Below, piece after piece: positions 24,806-34,028 of a stretch of 64,000 nucleotides of DNA; position 1 is the first letter of the stretch; every line of letters starts with the position of its first letter. The notes beneath the pieces are model-generated. The model saw only the letters and a program-made list of their open reading frames with translations. It ran no database searches and was not told the DNA's origin. The translations under genes and the position numbers were made by a program. The stretch covers positions 1 through 64,000 of the forward strand of contig NZ_WQOH01000045.1 of NCBI RefSeq assembly GCF_018784445.1, read 5' to 3'. This stretch comes from Gemmiger formicilis (GTDB lineage: Bacteria > Bacillota > Clostridia > Oscillospirales > Ruminococcaceae).

Positions 24806-27256
24806 ATGGATTTTAAATACAAAATCGCTGATGTTGCCAAGGAGTTCGGCGTACCCGCTAAAAAGGTCATCGAAACCGTTTCCGGTGTGACCGGCACCGC
24901 CTACAAGACAGGCGGCACGTTTGAGGAAAAAGAACTCAACGTCCTGTTGGAGACCCTGACCCGCGAGAACGCTGAGACGAGCCTGGATGCCTACCTTGCC
25001 AGCGGCAAGGAGGAAGCCAAGCCCGCCCCGAAGGCGGAACCGAAGAAGCCTGAGGCCAAGAAGGCAGAGGAGAAGAAGCCCGCTGCCCAGCCCGCCAAGG
25101 CAGAGCAGCCCAAGGCCGAAGCCAAGCCCGAGCAGAAGCCTGAGCAGAAGAAGGATCGCAAGCCCGAAAAGCAGGCCGAGAAGCGCAATGAAAAGCGCGT
25201 TACCCTGCAGGAGCTGGCCGCCGATACCGGCATCAAGGAGCCTGTCAAGACCGAGCAGGTCCAGGTCAACCGTGCCCAGGTGTCCGTGGACACCCGCACC
25301 GTCGATGTGAACGTTGACAAGTTCAACGCCCGCTATGACGACCTGGCCGACAGCCGCAATATGCCCAGCAAGCGCAAGAACCAGCCCACCGGCAAAAAAG
25401 AGAAGTTCAATAACCGCAACAACCGCCGCGGCCAGCAGTTTGGCCGCCGCCGCGAGACCGAGGCTGAGCGCCTGCAGCGCATTCAGCTGGAAAAGGCCCG
25501 CAACGCGCAGCTGAAAATCTCCATCCCCGACGAGATCACTGTCGGCGAGCTGGCTACCCGCCTGAAGCAGAACGCTGCCAAGGTCGTTGCCAAGTTCATG
25601 CAGATGGGCGAGATGCACGCCATCTCTGACGTCGTCGATTTCGACACCGCCGCCCTGATCGCCGAGGAATTCCACGCCAAGGTCGAGCACGAGGTCCATG
25701 TCTCCATCGAGGAGCGCCTCTTCGTGCAGGAAGAGGACAACGCCGCAGACCTCGTCGAGCGTCCGCCGGTCGTCGTCGTCATGGGCCACGTTGACCACGG
25801 TAAAACCTCCATCCTGGACGCCATCCGCAAGACCAATGTCACCAAGGGTGAGGCCGGCGGTATCACCCAGGCCATCGGCGCCTACCAGGTCAAGAGCAAT
25901 GACAGCGTCATCACCTTCCTGGACACCCCGGGCCACGAGGCCTTCACCTCGATGCGTGCCCGCGGCGCGAACATGACCGATATCGCGGTTCTGGTCGTCG
26001 CGGCCGATGACGGCATCATGCCCCAGACCATCGAGTCCATCAACCACGCCAAGGCAGCCAACGTCAAGCTGATCGTCGCCATCAACAAGATGGATAAGCC
26101 CACCGCCAACCCGGAACGCGTCAAGGAGCAGCTGACCAAGTACGAGATCGTCCCCGAGGATTGGGGCGGCGATGTCGCCTGCATCCCCGTCTCTGCCGTC
26201 ACCGGCATGGGCATCAGCGACCTGCTGGAGCGCATCGCCCTTGAGGCTGAGGTCATGGAGCTGAAAGCCAATCCGAGCCGCCGCGGCAAGGGCGCAGTCG
26301 TCGAGGCCCGCCTGGACAAGGGCCAGGGTCCCATCGCGACCCTGCTGGTCCAGAACGGTACCCTGCATAAGGGCGACTGCCTGATCGCCGGTACCGCCGT
26401 TGGCCGTGTGCGTACCATGCGCAACGATAAGGGCCAGGAGATCACCGAGGCCGGCCCCTCCACCCCCGTGGAGATCACCGGCCTGACCGAAGTGCCCGAG
26501 GCCGGTGAGCTGTTCGAGGCCGTTGAGGACGAGCGCCTGGCCCGTGAGCTGGCTGACAAGCGTACCGCCGAGGCCAAGGAGAAGCAGTTTGCCGCCTACA
26601 CCAAGGTCACGCTGGATAACCTGTTTGACCAGATGGCTGCCAACGATATGAAGGAACTGCCCATCATCGTCAAGGCCGACGTCCAGGGCTCCGCCGAGGC
26701 CGTCAAGCAGAGCCTTGAGAAGATCTCCAATGATGAGGTCCGCGTCCGCGTTATCCATGCGGGTGTCGGTGCTATCTCCAAGTCCGACGTCTCTCTGGCC
26801 GATGCCTCCAACGCCATCATCATCGGCTTCAACGTCCGCCCCGACGCCGTTGCCAAGGCGGAAGCCGAGCAGACTGGCGTGGAAATGCGTATGTACCGCG
26901 TCATCTACGACGCCATCAACGATGTTTCCGACGCTATGAAGGGTATGCTGGCCCCGAAGGTCCGCGAAGTCGCCCTGGGCGAAGCACAGGTCCGCCAGGT
27001 CTACAAGATCTCCAGCGTCGGCACCGTTGCAGGCTGCCGCGTTACCGACGGCAAGATCACCCGCGATGCCCAACTGCGCCTGGTGCGTGACGGCATCGTC
27101 ATCTGCGAGGATTCCATCGCCAGCCTGAAGCGCTTTAAGGACGACGCCAAGGAAGTGGCCGAGGGCTACGAGTGCGGCATCACGCTTGCCAAGTTCCAGG
27201 ATATCAAGGAAGGCGACGTGTTCGAGTGCTTCAAGATGGAAGAGTACCGCGACTAA
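24806..27256 (+). CDS. infB: Translation initiation factor IF-2
   Basis: The 816-aa GTPase brings fMet-tRNA to the 30S subunit and helps the subunits join. An IF2_N domain (1–52) is followed by a Lys/Glu/Pro/Ala-rich linker (about 65–220), a second IF2_N-like domain (about 240–295), then the G domain with GHVDHGKTS (327–335), DTPGHEAF and NKMD. Two beta barrels and the C-terminal initiator-tRNA domain complete it. GGAGG lies about 10 nt before ATG24806. The linker is less conserved and low-complexity, as usual. Confidence 0.96.
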   Translation: MDFKYKIADVAKEFGVPAKKVIETVSGVTGTAYKTGGTFEEKELNVLLETLTRENAETSLDAYLASGKEEAKPAPKAEPKKPEAKKAEEKKPAAQPAKAEQPKAEAKPEQKPEQKKDRKPEKQAEKRNEKRVTLQELAADTGIKEPVKTEQVQVNRAQVSVDTRTVDVNVDKFNARYDDLADSRNMPSKRKNQPTGKKEKFNNRNNRRGQQFGRRRETEAERLQRIQLEKARNAQLKISIPDEITVGELATRLKQNAAKVVAKFMQMGEMHAISDVVDFDTAALIAEEFHAKVEHEVHVSIEERLFVQEEDNAADLVERPPVVVVMGHVDHGKTSILDAIRKTNVTKGEAGGITQAIGAYQVKSNDSVITFLDTPGHEAFTSMRARGANMTDIAVLVVAADDGIMPQTIESINHAKAANVKLIVAINKMDKPTANPERVKEQLTKYEIVPEDWGGDVACIPVSAVTGMGISDLLERIALEAEVMELKANPSRRGKGAVVEARLDKGQGPIATLLVQNGTLHKGDCLIAGTAVGRVRTMRNDKGQEITEAGPSTPVEITGLTEVPEAGELFEAVEDERLARELADKRTAEAKEKQFAAYTKVTLDNLFDQMAANDMKELPIIVKADVQGSAEAVKQSLEKISNDEVRVRVIHAGVGAISKSDVSLADASNAIIIGFNVRPDAVAKAEAEQTGVEMRMYRVIYDAINDVSDAMKGMLAPKVREVALGEAQVRQVYKISSVGTVAGCRVTDGKITRDAQLRLVRDGIVICEDSIASLKRFKDDAKEVAEGYECGITLAKFQDIKEGDVFECFKMEEYRD

Positions 27257-27273
27257 TTGCAGAGGTAAACTAA

Positions 27274-27639
27274 ATGCCAACCAAAAATCACGGCCGTATG
27301 GCCCAGGATATGAAGCGTGAGCTGATTGCGATTATCGGCGAGATGAAGGACCCCCGTGTGAACGGTGGTTTGCTGACCGTGACCCGACTGGATGTGACCC
27401 CTGACCTCGACCAGGCCAAGGTCTACATCAGCGTTATGGGCCGCGAGGGCGGCCCCGAGCCGGTAGTCAAGGCGCTGAACAAGGCCTCCGGCCATGTCCG
27501 CACCGAGGTCAGCCGCCGTATGCACATCCGCAAGGCACCGCGCTTTGTATTTGTGAAAGATGAAGGCGCAGCCTATGCCGCGCACATCAACAAGCTGCTG
27601 GGTGAGCTGGACATCGAGTCCGACTCTGACGCAGAGTAA
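27274..27639 (+). CDS. rbfA: 30S ribosome-binding factor RbfA
   Basis: The 121-aa KH-fold protein helps mature the 5' end of 16S rRNA. It matches the family over RMAQDMKRELIAII, DPRVNGGLLTVTRLDVTPDL and AKVYISVMG. It starts 17 nt after infB, in the conserved infB–rbfA order. Confidence 0.94.
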   Translation: MPTKNHGRMAQDMKRELIAIIGEMKDPRVNGGLLTVTRLDVTPDLDQAKVYISVMGREGGPEPVVKALNKASGHVRTEVSRRMHIRKAPRFVFVKDEGAAYAAHINKLLGELDIESDSDAE

Positions 27640-27669
27640 ACCCTGCACCCGGTTAGAAAAGAGGAACCT

Positions 27670-28653
27670 ATGACTCAGAATGTGGATCGCGAAACCGTTG
27701 TTTCGCGTCTGCTTGCTGCAGATGACATCTTGATCTTGTGTCATAAAAACCCGGATGGCGATACCATCGGCTCGGGCACGGCGCTCTGCCTTGCCCTGCA
27801 GCAGCTGGGCAAAAACGCCGCGGTGCTGTGCAGCGACCCCATCCCAGCCATGTACGACTATATGCCTATCACGGTGTTTGACGGCAGCTTTAGCCCTGCG
27901 TTCGTCGTGGCGGTGGATGTGGCCGGTATCCAGTTGTTTGGCGAGCGCAACAACATCCGGGATTACGCTGAGCACGTCAATCTGTGCATCGACCACCACG
28001 GCTCCAACAGCGGCTATGCCTATGAGACGCTGGTGGACGACCACGCGGCGGCCGCCGCCGAGCTGCTGACGACGCTCATCCCCGAGATGGGCGCGAAGAT
28101 CACGCCGGAGATCGCCGCCTGCCTGTATACCGGCGTGGCGACCGACACCGGCTGCTTCCGGTTCAGCAACACGACGGCGGAGACCCACCGCGCGGCGGCG
28201 CTCATCGAGGCCGGTGCCGATGTGGAAAAGCTCAACGAGCGCCTGTTCGAGAGCCGCTCCCACGCGCGGGTCATTGCCGAGCGGATGGCAATGGAAAGCC
28301 TGGAATTTTACTACGACGACCGCTGTGCGCTCATCTGCCTGACCTGGGACCAGATCCAGGCCGCAGGCGTGGCCGGGGCCGAGCTGGAAGACTTGACCAG
28401 CCTGCCCCGCTCCATTGAGGGCGTCGAGGTCGGCCTGACCCTGCGCCAGCAGAAGGACGGCAGTTTTAAAATCAGCGTGCGCACCGGCCACGACACCAAC
28501 GCTTGCAACATTGCACGGCGGCTGGGCGGCGGCGGCCACCCCCGCGCCGCAGGCTGTGAGATCAGCGGCAACCCGGACAACGCCAAACATGCCATTCTCG
28601 AGGAAGTCAAAAAGGAACTGGACCGCGCCGACGCGGAGAAAGAAGCGCAATAA
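27670..28653 (+). CDS. nrnA: DHH-family oligoribonuclease/pAp phosphatase NrnA
   Basis: The 327-aa DHH/DHHA1 phosphoesterase degrades nanoRNAs and probably 3'-phosphoadenosine 5'-phosphate. Visible are CHKNPDGDTIGSG near residue 25, the DHH triad in CIDHHGSN (about 110) and the C-terminal DHHA1 signature GGGGHPRAAG. The location between rbfA and truB is typical for Firmicutes. Confidence 0.9.
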   Translation: MTQNVDRETVVSRLLAADDILILCHKNPDGDTIGSGTALCLALQQLGKNAAVLCSDPIPAMYDYMPITVFDGSFSPAFVVAVDVAGIQLFGERNNIRDYAEHVNLCIDHHGSNSGYAYETLVDDHAAAAAELLTTLIPEMGAKITPEIAACLYTGVATDTGCFRFSNTTAETHRAAALIEAGADVEKLNERLFESRSHARVIAERMAMESLEFYYDDRCALICLTWDQIQAAGVAGAELEDLTSLPRSIEGVEVGLTLRQQKDGSFKISVRTGHDTNACNIARRLGGGGHPRAAGCEISGNPDNAKHAILEEVKKELDRADAEKEAQ

Positions 28654-28683
28654 AGCCTTTTCCCCCCTAGGGGAAAGCCTTTT
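28652..28683. repeat. Short family B palindrome
   Basis: AAAGCCTTTTCCCCCCTAGG and the inverse GGGGAAAGCCTTTT form a hairpin in the nrnA–truB gap. Its first base overlaps the nrnA stop codon. It could be a weak terminator inside the operon. Confidence 0.6.
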
Positions 28684-28713
28684 AAACCCTAACAACAGAA
28701 AAGGAACCCTGCT

Positions 28714-29607
28714 ATGCAAACGCCAAACGGCATTCTGCCTATCGATAAGCCTGCAGGCTGGACCAGCTTTGATGTGCTGGCCAAGCTGCGCGGCGCGCTG
28801 GGCACACGCAAGCTGGGACATTCGGGCACACTGGACCCTATGGCCACCGGTGTGCTCGCGGTGTTTATCGGCAAGGCAACTTCTGCCGCCGACCGCCAGC
28901 TTGACCACGATAAGACCTATGAGGCAACCATCCGCCTGGGCCTGCGCACCGATACAGGCGACGTAACGGGCACCACGCTGGAAACCGCGCCGGTCACGGT
29001 GGGGGAGCGTGAACTGCGCACTGTGCTGCCCCGATTCATGGGCGACAGGATGCAGCTGCCGCCGATGTACAGTGCGGTAAAAATCAATGGTCAGCCGCTG
29101 TATAAGGCCGCCCGCAAGGGCCAGACTGTGGAGCGCACGCCCCGCCCCATCACGATTTATAATATTGAATATCTCGGCAGCCCCGCGCCCGATGAATACA
29201 CCATCCGCGTGGCCTGCTCCAAGGGCACCTACATCCGCGTCCTGGCCGAGGAGATCGGCGCGGCCCTCGGCGTGCCCGCCACGCTGGCCGCGCTGCGCCG
29301 CACTCAGGCGGGCGTGTTCAGCCTGGAACAGTGCCACACGCTGCCGGAAATCTTGGCCACCGCCGAGAGTGGGAAACTCGAGACCAACGGCTGGGTGCTG
29401 CCGATTGAAACGGTGTTCGCCCCGCTGCCCGTCCTGTATGTCAATGAGAGCGTTAAGGCCCACCTGTTCAACGGCTGCCCTACGAGCCACTATAAAGCCG
29501 CCGATGGCCGTTATCGCACCTACGACGAAAACGGTGCGTTCCTGGGTCTTGCCACCGTCGAGGGCGGTGTGCTGAAAGTCGAAAAACTATTTTGCGAAAG
29601 GGGATGA
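28714..29607 (+). CDS. truB: tRNA pseudouridine-55 synthase TruB
   Basis: The 297-aa enzyme makes pseudouridine 55 in the T loop of tRNAs. The catalytic Asp41 lies in HSGTLDPMATG. Other marks are DKPAGWTSFD, the KTYEATIRLG segment and GTYIRVLAEEIG. AAAAGGAA precedes ATG28714. Confidence 0.95.
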   Translation: MQTPNGILPIDKPAGWTSFDVLAKLRGALGTRKLGHSGTLDPMATGVLAVFIGKATSAADRQLDHDKTYEATIRLGLRTDTGDVTGTTLETAPVTVGERELRTVLPRFMGDRMQLPPMYSAVKINGQPLYKAARKGQTVERTPRPITIYNIEYLGSPAPDEYTIRVACSKGTYIRVLAEEIGAALGVPATLAALRRTQAGVFSLEQCHTLPEILATAESGKLETNGWVLPIETVFAPLPVLYVNESVKAHLFNGCPTSHYKAADGRYRTYDENGAFLGLATVEGGVLKVEKLFCERG

Positions 29608-29614
29608 CCGCCCA

Positions 29615-30550
29615 ATGCAGATATACCAGAGCCTGACGCCCATCCGCGCACCCCAGGGCAGCGCGGTGGCGCTGGGCTACTTTGACGGTGTCCACTGCGG
29701 CCACCGCGCCGTGCTGGGTGCGGCGGTTGACTGCGCCAAAGCCAACGGCCTGACCGCCGCAGCTTTCACGTTTGAACTGCCTGCGGGCAGCACGCTGAAA
29801 GGCGGGCGCATCCTGTCTCTGCGCCAGAAGCACGCCCGCGTGGCGGCCCTGGGCATCGAGGAATACCAGGAAGCCCCCTTTGACGAGTTCCGCGCCCTCT
29901 CGCCCGAGGATTTTGTCCAGACGGTGCTGGTGGAGTGCTTCAACGCCAAGGAGCTGTTCTGCGGCGATAACTTCACCTTCGGGGCGCGCGCGGCGGGCAA
30001 TGTCGAACGGCTGCGGGAACTGTGCAAACCCTTGGGCATCGGCGTCCATATCGTGCCGATGGCCCAGTATCAGGGCCAGACTGTGTCCTCCACCCGCATC
30101 CGCGCGGCGCTGGAGGAAGGCCGCCTGGCCGACGCCAACGCCATGCTCGGCACGCCTTACGCCATTGATTGGCCGGTCGTCCACGGCAAGGGCATCGGCA
30201 GCGGCAAGCTGGGCACGCCGACGCTGAACCAGAACTATCCCGCTGCCGCATTGCAGCCCTGCGCGGGCGTCTACCTGACCCGCATTTTCCTCAATGGTAC
30301 GTGGTGGCCGGCCGCAACCGGCATCGGCAAGCGCCCCACTGTGGACCAGAGCGCCGACGCCGCCGTGACCTGCGAGACCTTTGTGCCGGACTTCACCGGC
30401 AATGTCTACGGCCAGCAGCCGGTACTGGAATTTTACAAATATTTCTGTCCTGTGCGCAAGTTCAATTCCCTCATCGAGCTGGCGGCCCTCATCCACCACG
30501 CCGCCGACGAGAGTAAAGCATATTTTGTCGGGGTAAATGCGACAAAATAA
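29615..30550 (+). CDS. ribF: Bifunctional riboflavin kinase/FAD synthetase
   Basis: The 311-aa enzyme makes FMN and FAD from riboflavin. The N-terminal nucleotidyltransferase has [16 protein letters not shown] and [13 protein letters not shown]. The C-terminal flavokinase has [11 protein letters not shown] and TGIGKRPTV. It starts 7 nt after truB, with AAAGGGGA just upstream; truB–ribF–rpsO is the usual Firmicutes order. Confidence 0.94.
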   Translation: MQIYQSLTPIRAPQGSAVALGYFDGVHCGHRAVLGAAVDCAKANGLTAAAFTFELPAGSTLKGGRILSLRQKHARVAALGIEEYQEAPFDEFRALSPEDFVQTVLVECFNAKELFCGDNFTFGARAAGNVERLRELCKPLGIGVHIVPMAQYQGQTVSSTRIRAALEEGRLADANAMLGTPYAIDWPVVHGKGIGSGKLGTPTLNQNYPAAALQPCAGVYLTRIFLNGTWWPAATGIGKRPTVDQSADAAVTCETFVPDFTGNVYGQQPVLEFYKYFCPVRKFNSLIELAALIHHAADESKAYFVGVNATK

Positions 30551-30573
30551 TTGCGGAAAAAGCAGATTTGCAC

Positions 30574-30602
30574 TTGTATTCCCCAAAAGGTTGTGCTATA
30601 CT
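30574..30602 (+). promoter_or_regulatory. Promoter of rpsO
   Basis: -35 TTGTAT (30574–30579) and -10 TATACT (30597–30602) are 17 nt apart, giving a leader of about 95 nt before rpsO, long enough for S15 autoregulation. Confidence 0.75.
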
Positions 30603-30705
30603 ACTAGTGTTACCGCGGCCCGGTATGGGGCGTATGCCTCAACGGTTCCAACTACCCCTTACTGCGCCAACGGCCGATATATTTTTCAGAAAGAGGTATT
30701 TACCA

Positions 30706-30978
30706 ATGAGCCAGAAATCCGCTATCGACAAGCAGCCCATCATCGCTAAGGCAGCCATCCATGAGGGTGACACCGGTTCTCCGGAGGTTCAGGTTGCTCT
30801 GCTGACCGCTCGTATCAACCACCTGACCGAGCATCTGAAGACCAACAAGCATGACAACCACAGCCGCCGCGGCCTGTTCAAGATGGTCGGCCGCCGCCGC
30901 AATCTGCTGGCCTATCTGCAGAAGAAGGACATCAACCGTTACCGTGCCCTGATCGCTGAGCTGGGTCTGCGTAAGTAA
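30706..30978 (+). CDS. rpsO: 30S ribosomal protein S15
   Basis: The 90-aa primary 16S-rRNA-binding protein matches S15 over [32 protein letters not shown] and [18 protein letters not shown] lies 8 nt before ATG30706. It has its own promoter and a strong terminator, so it can be expressed apart from ribF and pnp. Confidence 0.97.
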   Translation: MSQKSAIDKQPIIAKAAIHEGDTGSPEVQVALLTARINHLTEHLKTNKHDNHSRRGLFKMVGRRRNLLAYLQKKDINRYRALIAELGLRK

Positions 30979-30991
30979 TTTTCGCAAAAAC

Positions 30992-31027
30992 GGGCAGGGT
31001 GCATTTGCACTCTGCCTGCTTTTTTTA
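30992..31027 (+). terminator. Terminator of rpsO
   Basis: The stem GCAGGGTGCA/TGCACTCTGC is followed by eight T residues, 14 nt after the rpsO stop codon. Confidence 0.92.
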
Positions 31028-31047
31028 TAAGTGCGCAGCCGCCCATT

Positions 31048-31110
31048 TCGCGGACGGTTGTAGGGGCAGATTCCATATCCGCCTGTGCCTGTTCCCGGCA
31101 ATGCACACCT
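31048..31110. repeat. Degenerate family A segment
   Basis: It starts with the family A end TTGTAGGGGC and has an imperfect GGCAGATTCC…-type hairpin, but the second end is missing. The 290-bp rpsO–pnp gap otherwise shows only an imperfect CAAGCAACTGGCTTG-type inverted repeat (31173–31187). Confidence 0.4.
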
Positions 31111-31265
31111 GAAAATCCACTGCACCTGTATTTTACAGCCGCCCCGCCGCCATTTTGTGCAGTAAATCGAGCACCCAAGCAACTGGCTTGGCTGCTGGCT
31201 TTATTGTACAGAATCGGGGCAGGGGAGCGCTGAAAGTAAAAATCTACCAAAGAAGGAGAATCCCT

Positions 31266-33425
31266 ATGGCTTACGAATTCGCATCCAGACTGGAAACCTT
31301 CCCCAAGTACCGCAAGTTCGAGACGACCTTTGCGGGCCGCCCCTTTGTGGTCGAGACCGGCAAAATGTGCGGTCTGTCCAACGGCAGCGCGATGATCCGC
31401 TACGGCGCGACCTGCGTGCTGTGCAACGTTACGATGAGCGACAAGCCGCGCGACGGTGTTGACTTCTTCCCCCTGAGCGTCGAGTTTGAGGAAAAACTCT
31501 ACGCCGCCGGCCGCATCCCCGGCAGCTTCATGCGCCGTGAGGGCCGCCCCGGCGAGCACGCCATCCTGTCCTCCCGCGTCGTTGACCGCCCCATCCGCCC
31601 GCTGTTCCCGAAGGATATGCGCAACGATGTCTGCGTGACGATGACCGTCATGAGCCTGGATCCCGACTGCTCTGCCGAAATCTCCGGCATGAATGGCGCG
31701 TCCCTGGCCATCGCCATGTCTGATATTCCGTGGGGCGGCCCCATCGCCGGCGTTTTCGTCGGCCTGGTGGACGGTGAAATCGTCCTGAACCCCACCAAGG
31801 AGCAGCGCGAGCACAGTGACCTGTCCTTGACCCTGGCCGCCAGCGAGGAAAAGATCGTCATGATTGAGGCCGGTGCCAACGAGGTCGACGAGGAGACCAT
31901 GATGAAGGCCATCCGCGCCGGTCATGAGGAAATCAAGAAGATGCTCGCCTTCATCAACGGTATCGTCGCCGAGATCGGCAAGCCGAAGAAGAGCTTTACA
32001 CCTGTGGAGTTGGATCATGCCCTGCTGGCCGATGTCTATGCCAAGCATCTGGACGAAGTCAAGGCTGCCATGGACACCGACGACAAGAATGTCCGCGACG
32101 CCGCCCTGCTGCCCATCATGGATGCTATTGCCGCCGAGCACCCCGACCTGACCGCCGCCGACCTCGACCTCATCAGCTACAAGCTGCAGAAGAAGGTCGT
32201 TCGTACCTGGCTGCTCGAGGACGGCAAGCGCGTGGACGGCCGCGGCATCAATGAGATCCGCCCGCTGGCCGCCGAGGTTGGCCTGCTGCCCCGCGTCCAC
32301 GGCTCCGGCATGTTCACCCGCGGCCAGACGCAGGTGCTGACCATCTGCACCCTCGGCTCCACCAAGGATGCCCAGCTGATGGATGACCTGTCCGACACGC
32401 CTTACAAGCGCTATATCCACCACTACAACTTCCCGCCGTACTCCGTCGGCGAGGCTCGCGCACCCCGTAGCCCCGGTCGCCGCGAGATCGGCCATGGCAA
32501 CCTGGCCGAGCGTGCCCTGATCCCCGTACTGCCCGATCAGGCCGAGTTCCCCTACACCATCCGCTGCGTCTCCGAGGTTCTGTCCTCCAATGGCTCCACC
32601 TCCCAGGCTTCCATCTGCGGCTCTACGCTGGCCCTGATGGACGCCGGTGTGCCCATCAAGGCACCCGTTGCCGGTATCTCCTGCGGCCTTATCACCGATG
32701 GTGACCCGCTGCACGGCGGCCGCTGGATGACGATGCTCGACATTCAGGGCGTCGAGGACTTCCACGGCGATATGGACTTTAAGGTCGGCGGCACCCGCCG
32801 CGGCATCACCGCCATCCAGATGGACATCAAGGTGGACGGCCTGACCTATGAGATCGTTGAGGAAGCGCTGGAGAAGTGCCGCAAGGGCCGCCTGTACATC
32901 CTTGACCAGATCATCAAGCCGGTCATTGCCGAGCCGCGCGCCGAGCTGTCCAAGTATGCGCCCAAAATGTTCAGCATGATGATTCCGGTTGACAAGATCA
33001 AGGATGTCATCGGCAAGGGCGGCAAGGTCATCCAGGAAATGTGCGCCAACTTCAACTGCAAGATCGACATTGAGGAGGACGGCCATGTCTTTATCTCTGC
33101 CGTCGATCAGGACGATGCCAAGCGCGCTATTGCGACCATCAAGACCATTGTCGAGGATCCCGAGATCGGTGCTATCTACAAGGGCCGCGTGACCCGCCTG
33201 ATGAACTTCGGTGCCTTCGTCGAGATCGCCCCCGGCAAGGAGGGTCTGGTTCACATCTCCAAGCTGGACGATCATCGCGTTGAGCATGTTGAGGATGTCG
33301 TTGCCGTCGGCGACCCTATCTTCGTCATGGTGACCGACATCGACCAGCAGGGCCGCATCAACCTGTCCCGCAAGGACGCCCTGGCAGCCATCGCCAAGAA
33401 GCGTGCCGAGGCCGCTCAGCAGTAA
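31266..33425 (+). CDS. pnp: Polynucleotide phosphorylase
   Basis: The 719-aa enzyme degrades RNA 3' to 5' using phosphate. Two RNase PH domains (FFPLSVEFEEKLYAAGRIPG in the first; GRREIGHGNLAERAL in the second) surround a helical domain. A KH domain (KDVIGKGGKVIQ, about 575–590) and an S1 domain (VTRLMNFGAFVEIAPGKEG) end the protein. GAAGGAGAA precedes ATG31266. It follows rpsO as in most bacteria. Confidence 0.96.
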   Translation: MAYEFASRLETFPKYRKFETTFAGRPFVVETGKMCGLSNGSAMIRYGATCVLCNVTMSDKPRDGVDFFPLSVEFEEKLYAAGRIPGSFMRREGRPGEHAILSSRVVDRPIRPLFPKDMRNDVCVTMTVMSLDPDCSAEISGMNGASLAIAMSDIPWGGPIAGVFVGLVDGEIVLNPTKEQREHSDLSLTLAASEEKIVMIEAGANEVDEETMMKAIRAGHEEIKKMLAFINGIVAEIGKPKKSFTPVELDHALLADVYAKHLDEVKAAMDTDDKNVRDAALLPIMDAIAAEHPDLTAADLDLISYKLQKKVVRTWLLEDGKRVDGRGINEIRPLAAEVGLLPRVHGSGMFTRGQTQVLTICTLGSTKDAQLMDDLSDTPYKRYIHHYNFPPYSVGEARAPRSPGRREIGHGNLAERALIPVLPDQAEFPYTIRCVSEVLSSNGSTSQASICGSTLALMDAGVPIKAPVAGISCGLITDGDPLHGGRWMTMLDIQGVEDFHGDMDFKVGGTRRGITAIQMDIKVDGLTYEIVEEALEKCRKGRLYILDQIIKPVIAEPRAELSKYAPKMFSMMIPVDKIKDVIGKGGKVIQEMCANFNCKIDIEEDGHVFISAVDQDDAKRAIATIKTIVEDPEIGAIYKGRVTRLMNFGAFVEIAPGKEGLVHISKLDDHRVEHVEDVVAVGDPIFVMVTDIDQQGRINLSRKDALAAIAKKRAEAAQQ

Positions 33426-33463
33426 GTTACTTTTCTTGCAAGAAAAGTAACCAAAAGAACTCC
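33426..33463. repeat. Palindromic repeat family C, copy 1
   Basis: It starts at the base after the pnp stop. The palindrome GTTACTTTTCTT/AAGAAAAGTAAC has a GC dinucleotide at its centre, then CAAAAGAACT. An inverted near-copy follows the ackA stop at 33988–34026. Confidence 0.8.
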
Positions 33464-33478
33464 AAACAAATAAGCCGT

Positions 33479-33515
33479 AAAAGGGAGGCTGCCCAGGTGG
33501 GCAGCCTCCCTTTTT
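33479..33515 (+). terminator. Terminator of pnp
   Basis: The 16-bp stem AAAAGGGAGGCTGCCC/GGGCAGCCTCCCTTTT with an AGGT loop continues into T residues. Confidence 0.95.
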
Positions 33516-33531
33516 GAATTTCTATTGTGCC

Positions 33532-33645
33532 GTAGGGGCCGGGCATGCCCGGCCCGCAGCCTCATGTCAGCACCCTTTCATGGATTACATTGTAGGGGAG
33601 GAATTCATCCCTCCCGCGGGGCGTCGGGGACGCCGCCCCCTACAA
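33532..33645. repeat. Family A palindromes between pnp and ackA
   Basis: The first unit (33532–33557) is GTAGGGGCCGGGCATGCCCG with GCCCG. A second pair (33591–33645) runs from TGTAGGGGAGGAATTCATCC to GACGCCGCCCCCTACA and folds as two hairpins with inverted GTAGGGG/CCCCTAC ends. Confidence 0.7.
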
Positions 33646-33653
33646 ATGAGGAG

Positions 33654-33857
33654 TTACCATTTTCCTTTAGTAATTCGTCCACCGACCAAAATGGCGGAGA
33701 AAATGGCGACAAAAAGAAAGAATGTAATCCAGAGCGGAGCGAGTATCCAAAACCAAGACCATGAAATTAGTCCCATTGCTTTTAGCACAGCGAAAATCAG
33801 GGTTAACGCAACTACGGGATCCAATCCGGGCCGTTCTGAGCGTCTAGCATTCTTCAT
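33654..33857 (-). CDS. Small membrane protein, unknown function
   Basis: The 67-aa product has a basic start (MKNARRSERPG) and two hydrophobic helices, the second with the Trp-rich turn SWSWFWILAPLWITFFLF. This resembles small membrane proteins often found in prophages and mobile regions, but no family can be named with certainty. The second ATG (33857) is used because GAGGGG is 9 nt upstream; the first (33863) would be only 3 nt away. A+T content is higher than in neighbouring genes, suggesting transfer. Confidence 0.55.
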   Translation of the reverse strand: MKNARRSERPGLDPVVALTLIFAVLKAMGLISWSWFWILAPLWITFFLFVAIFSAILVGGRITKGKW

Positions 33858-33987
33858 ACGCATAATCCCCTCAAAATGCTGATTGATTGTTTTCTTACCG
33901 CCGATTATACCACAAAAGAGGCTGCCGCACAAGGTCAAACCCTATGCCGCAGCCCCTCGCTATAACTCGCTCCCGGTGAAAAATATT

Positions 33988-34026
33988 GAAAGTTCTTTTG
34001 CTTACTTTTCTTTCAAGAAAAGTAAG
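33988..34026. repeat. Palindromic repeat family C, copy 2 (inverted)
   Basis: Read on the minus strand it is CTTACTTTTCTT/AAGAAAAGTAAG plus CAAAAGAACT. It starts 2 nt after the ackA stop. It is the mirror partner of copy 1 and probably serves as the ackA terminator. Confidence 0.8.
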
Positions 34027-34028
34027 AC

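Noticed and set aside
24293-27280. 995-codon open frame opposite infB
   Set aside because: Antisense shadow with leucine/glycine runs produced by the Lys/Glu-rich linker of IF-2.
30939-33287. 782-codon open frame opposite pnp
   Set aside because: Antisense shadow; pnp is certain on the plus strand.
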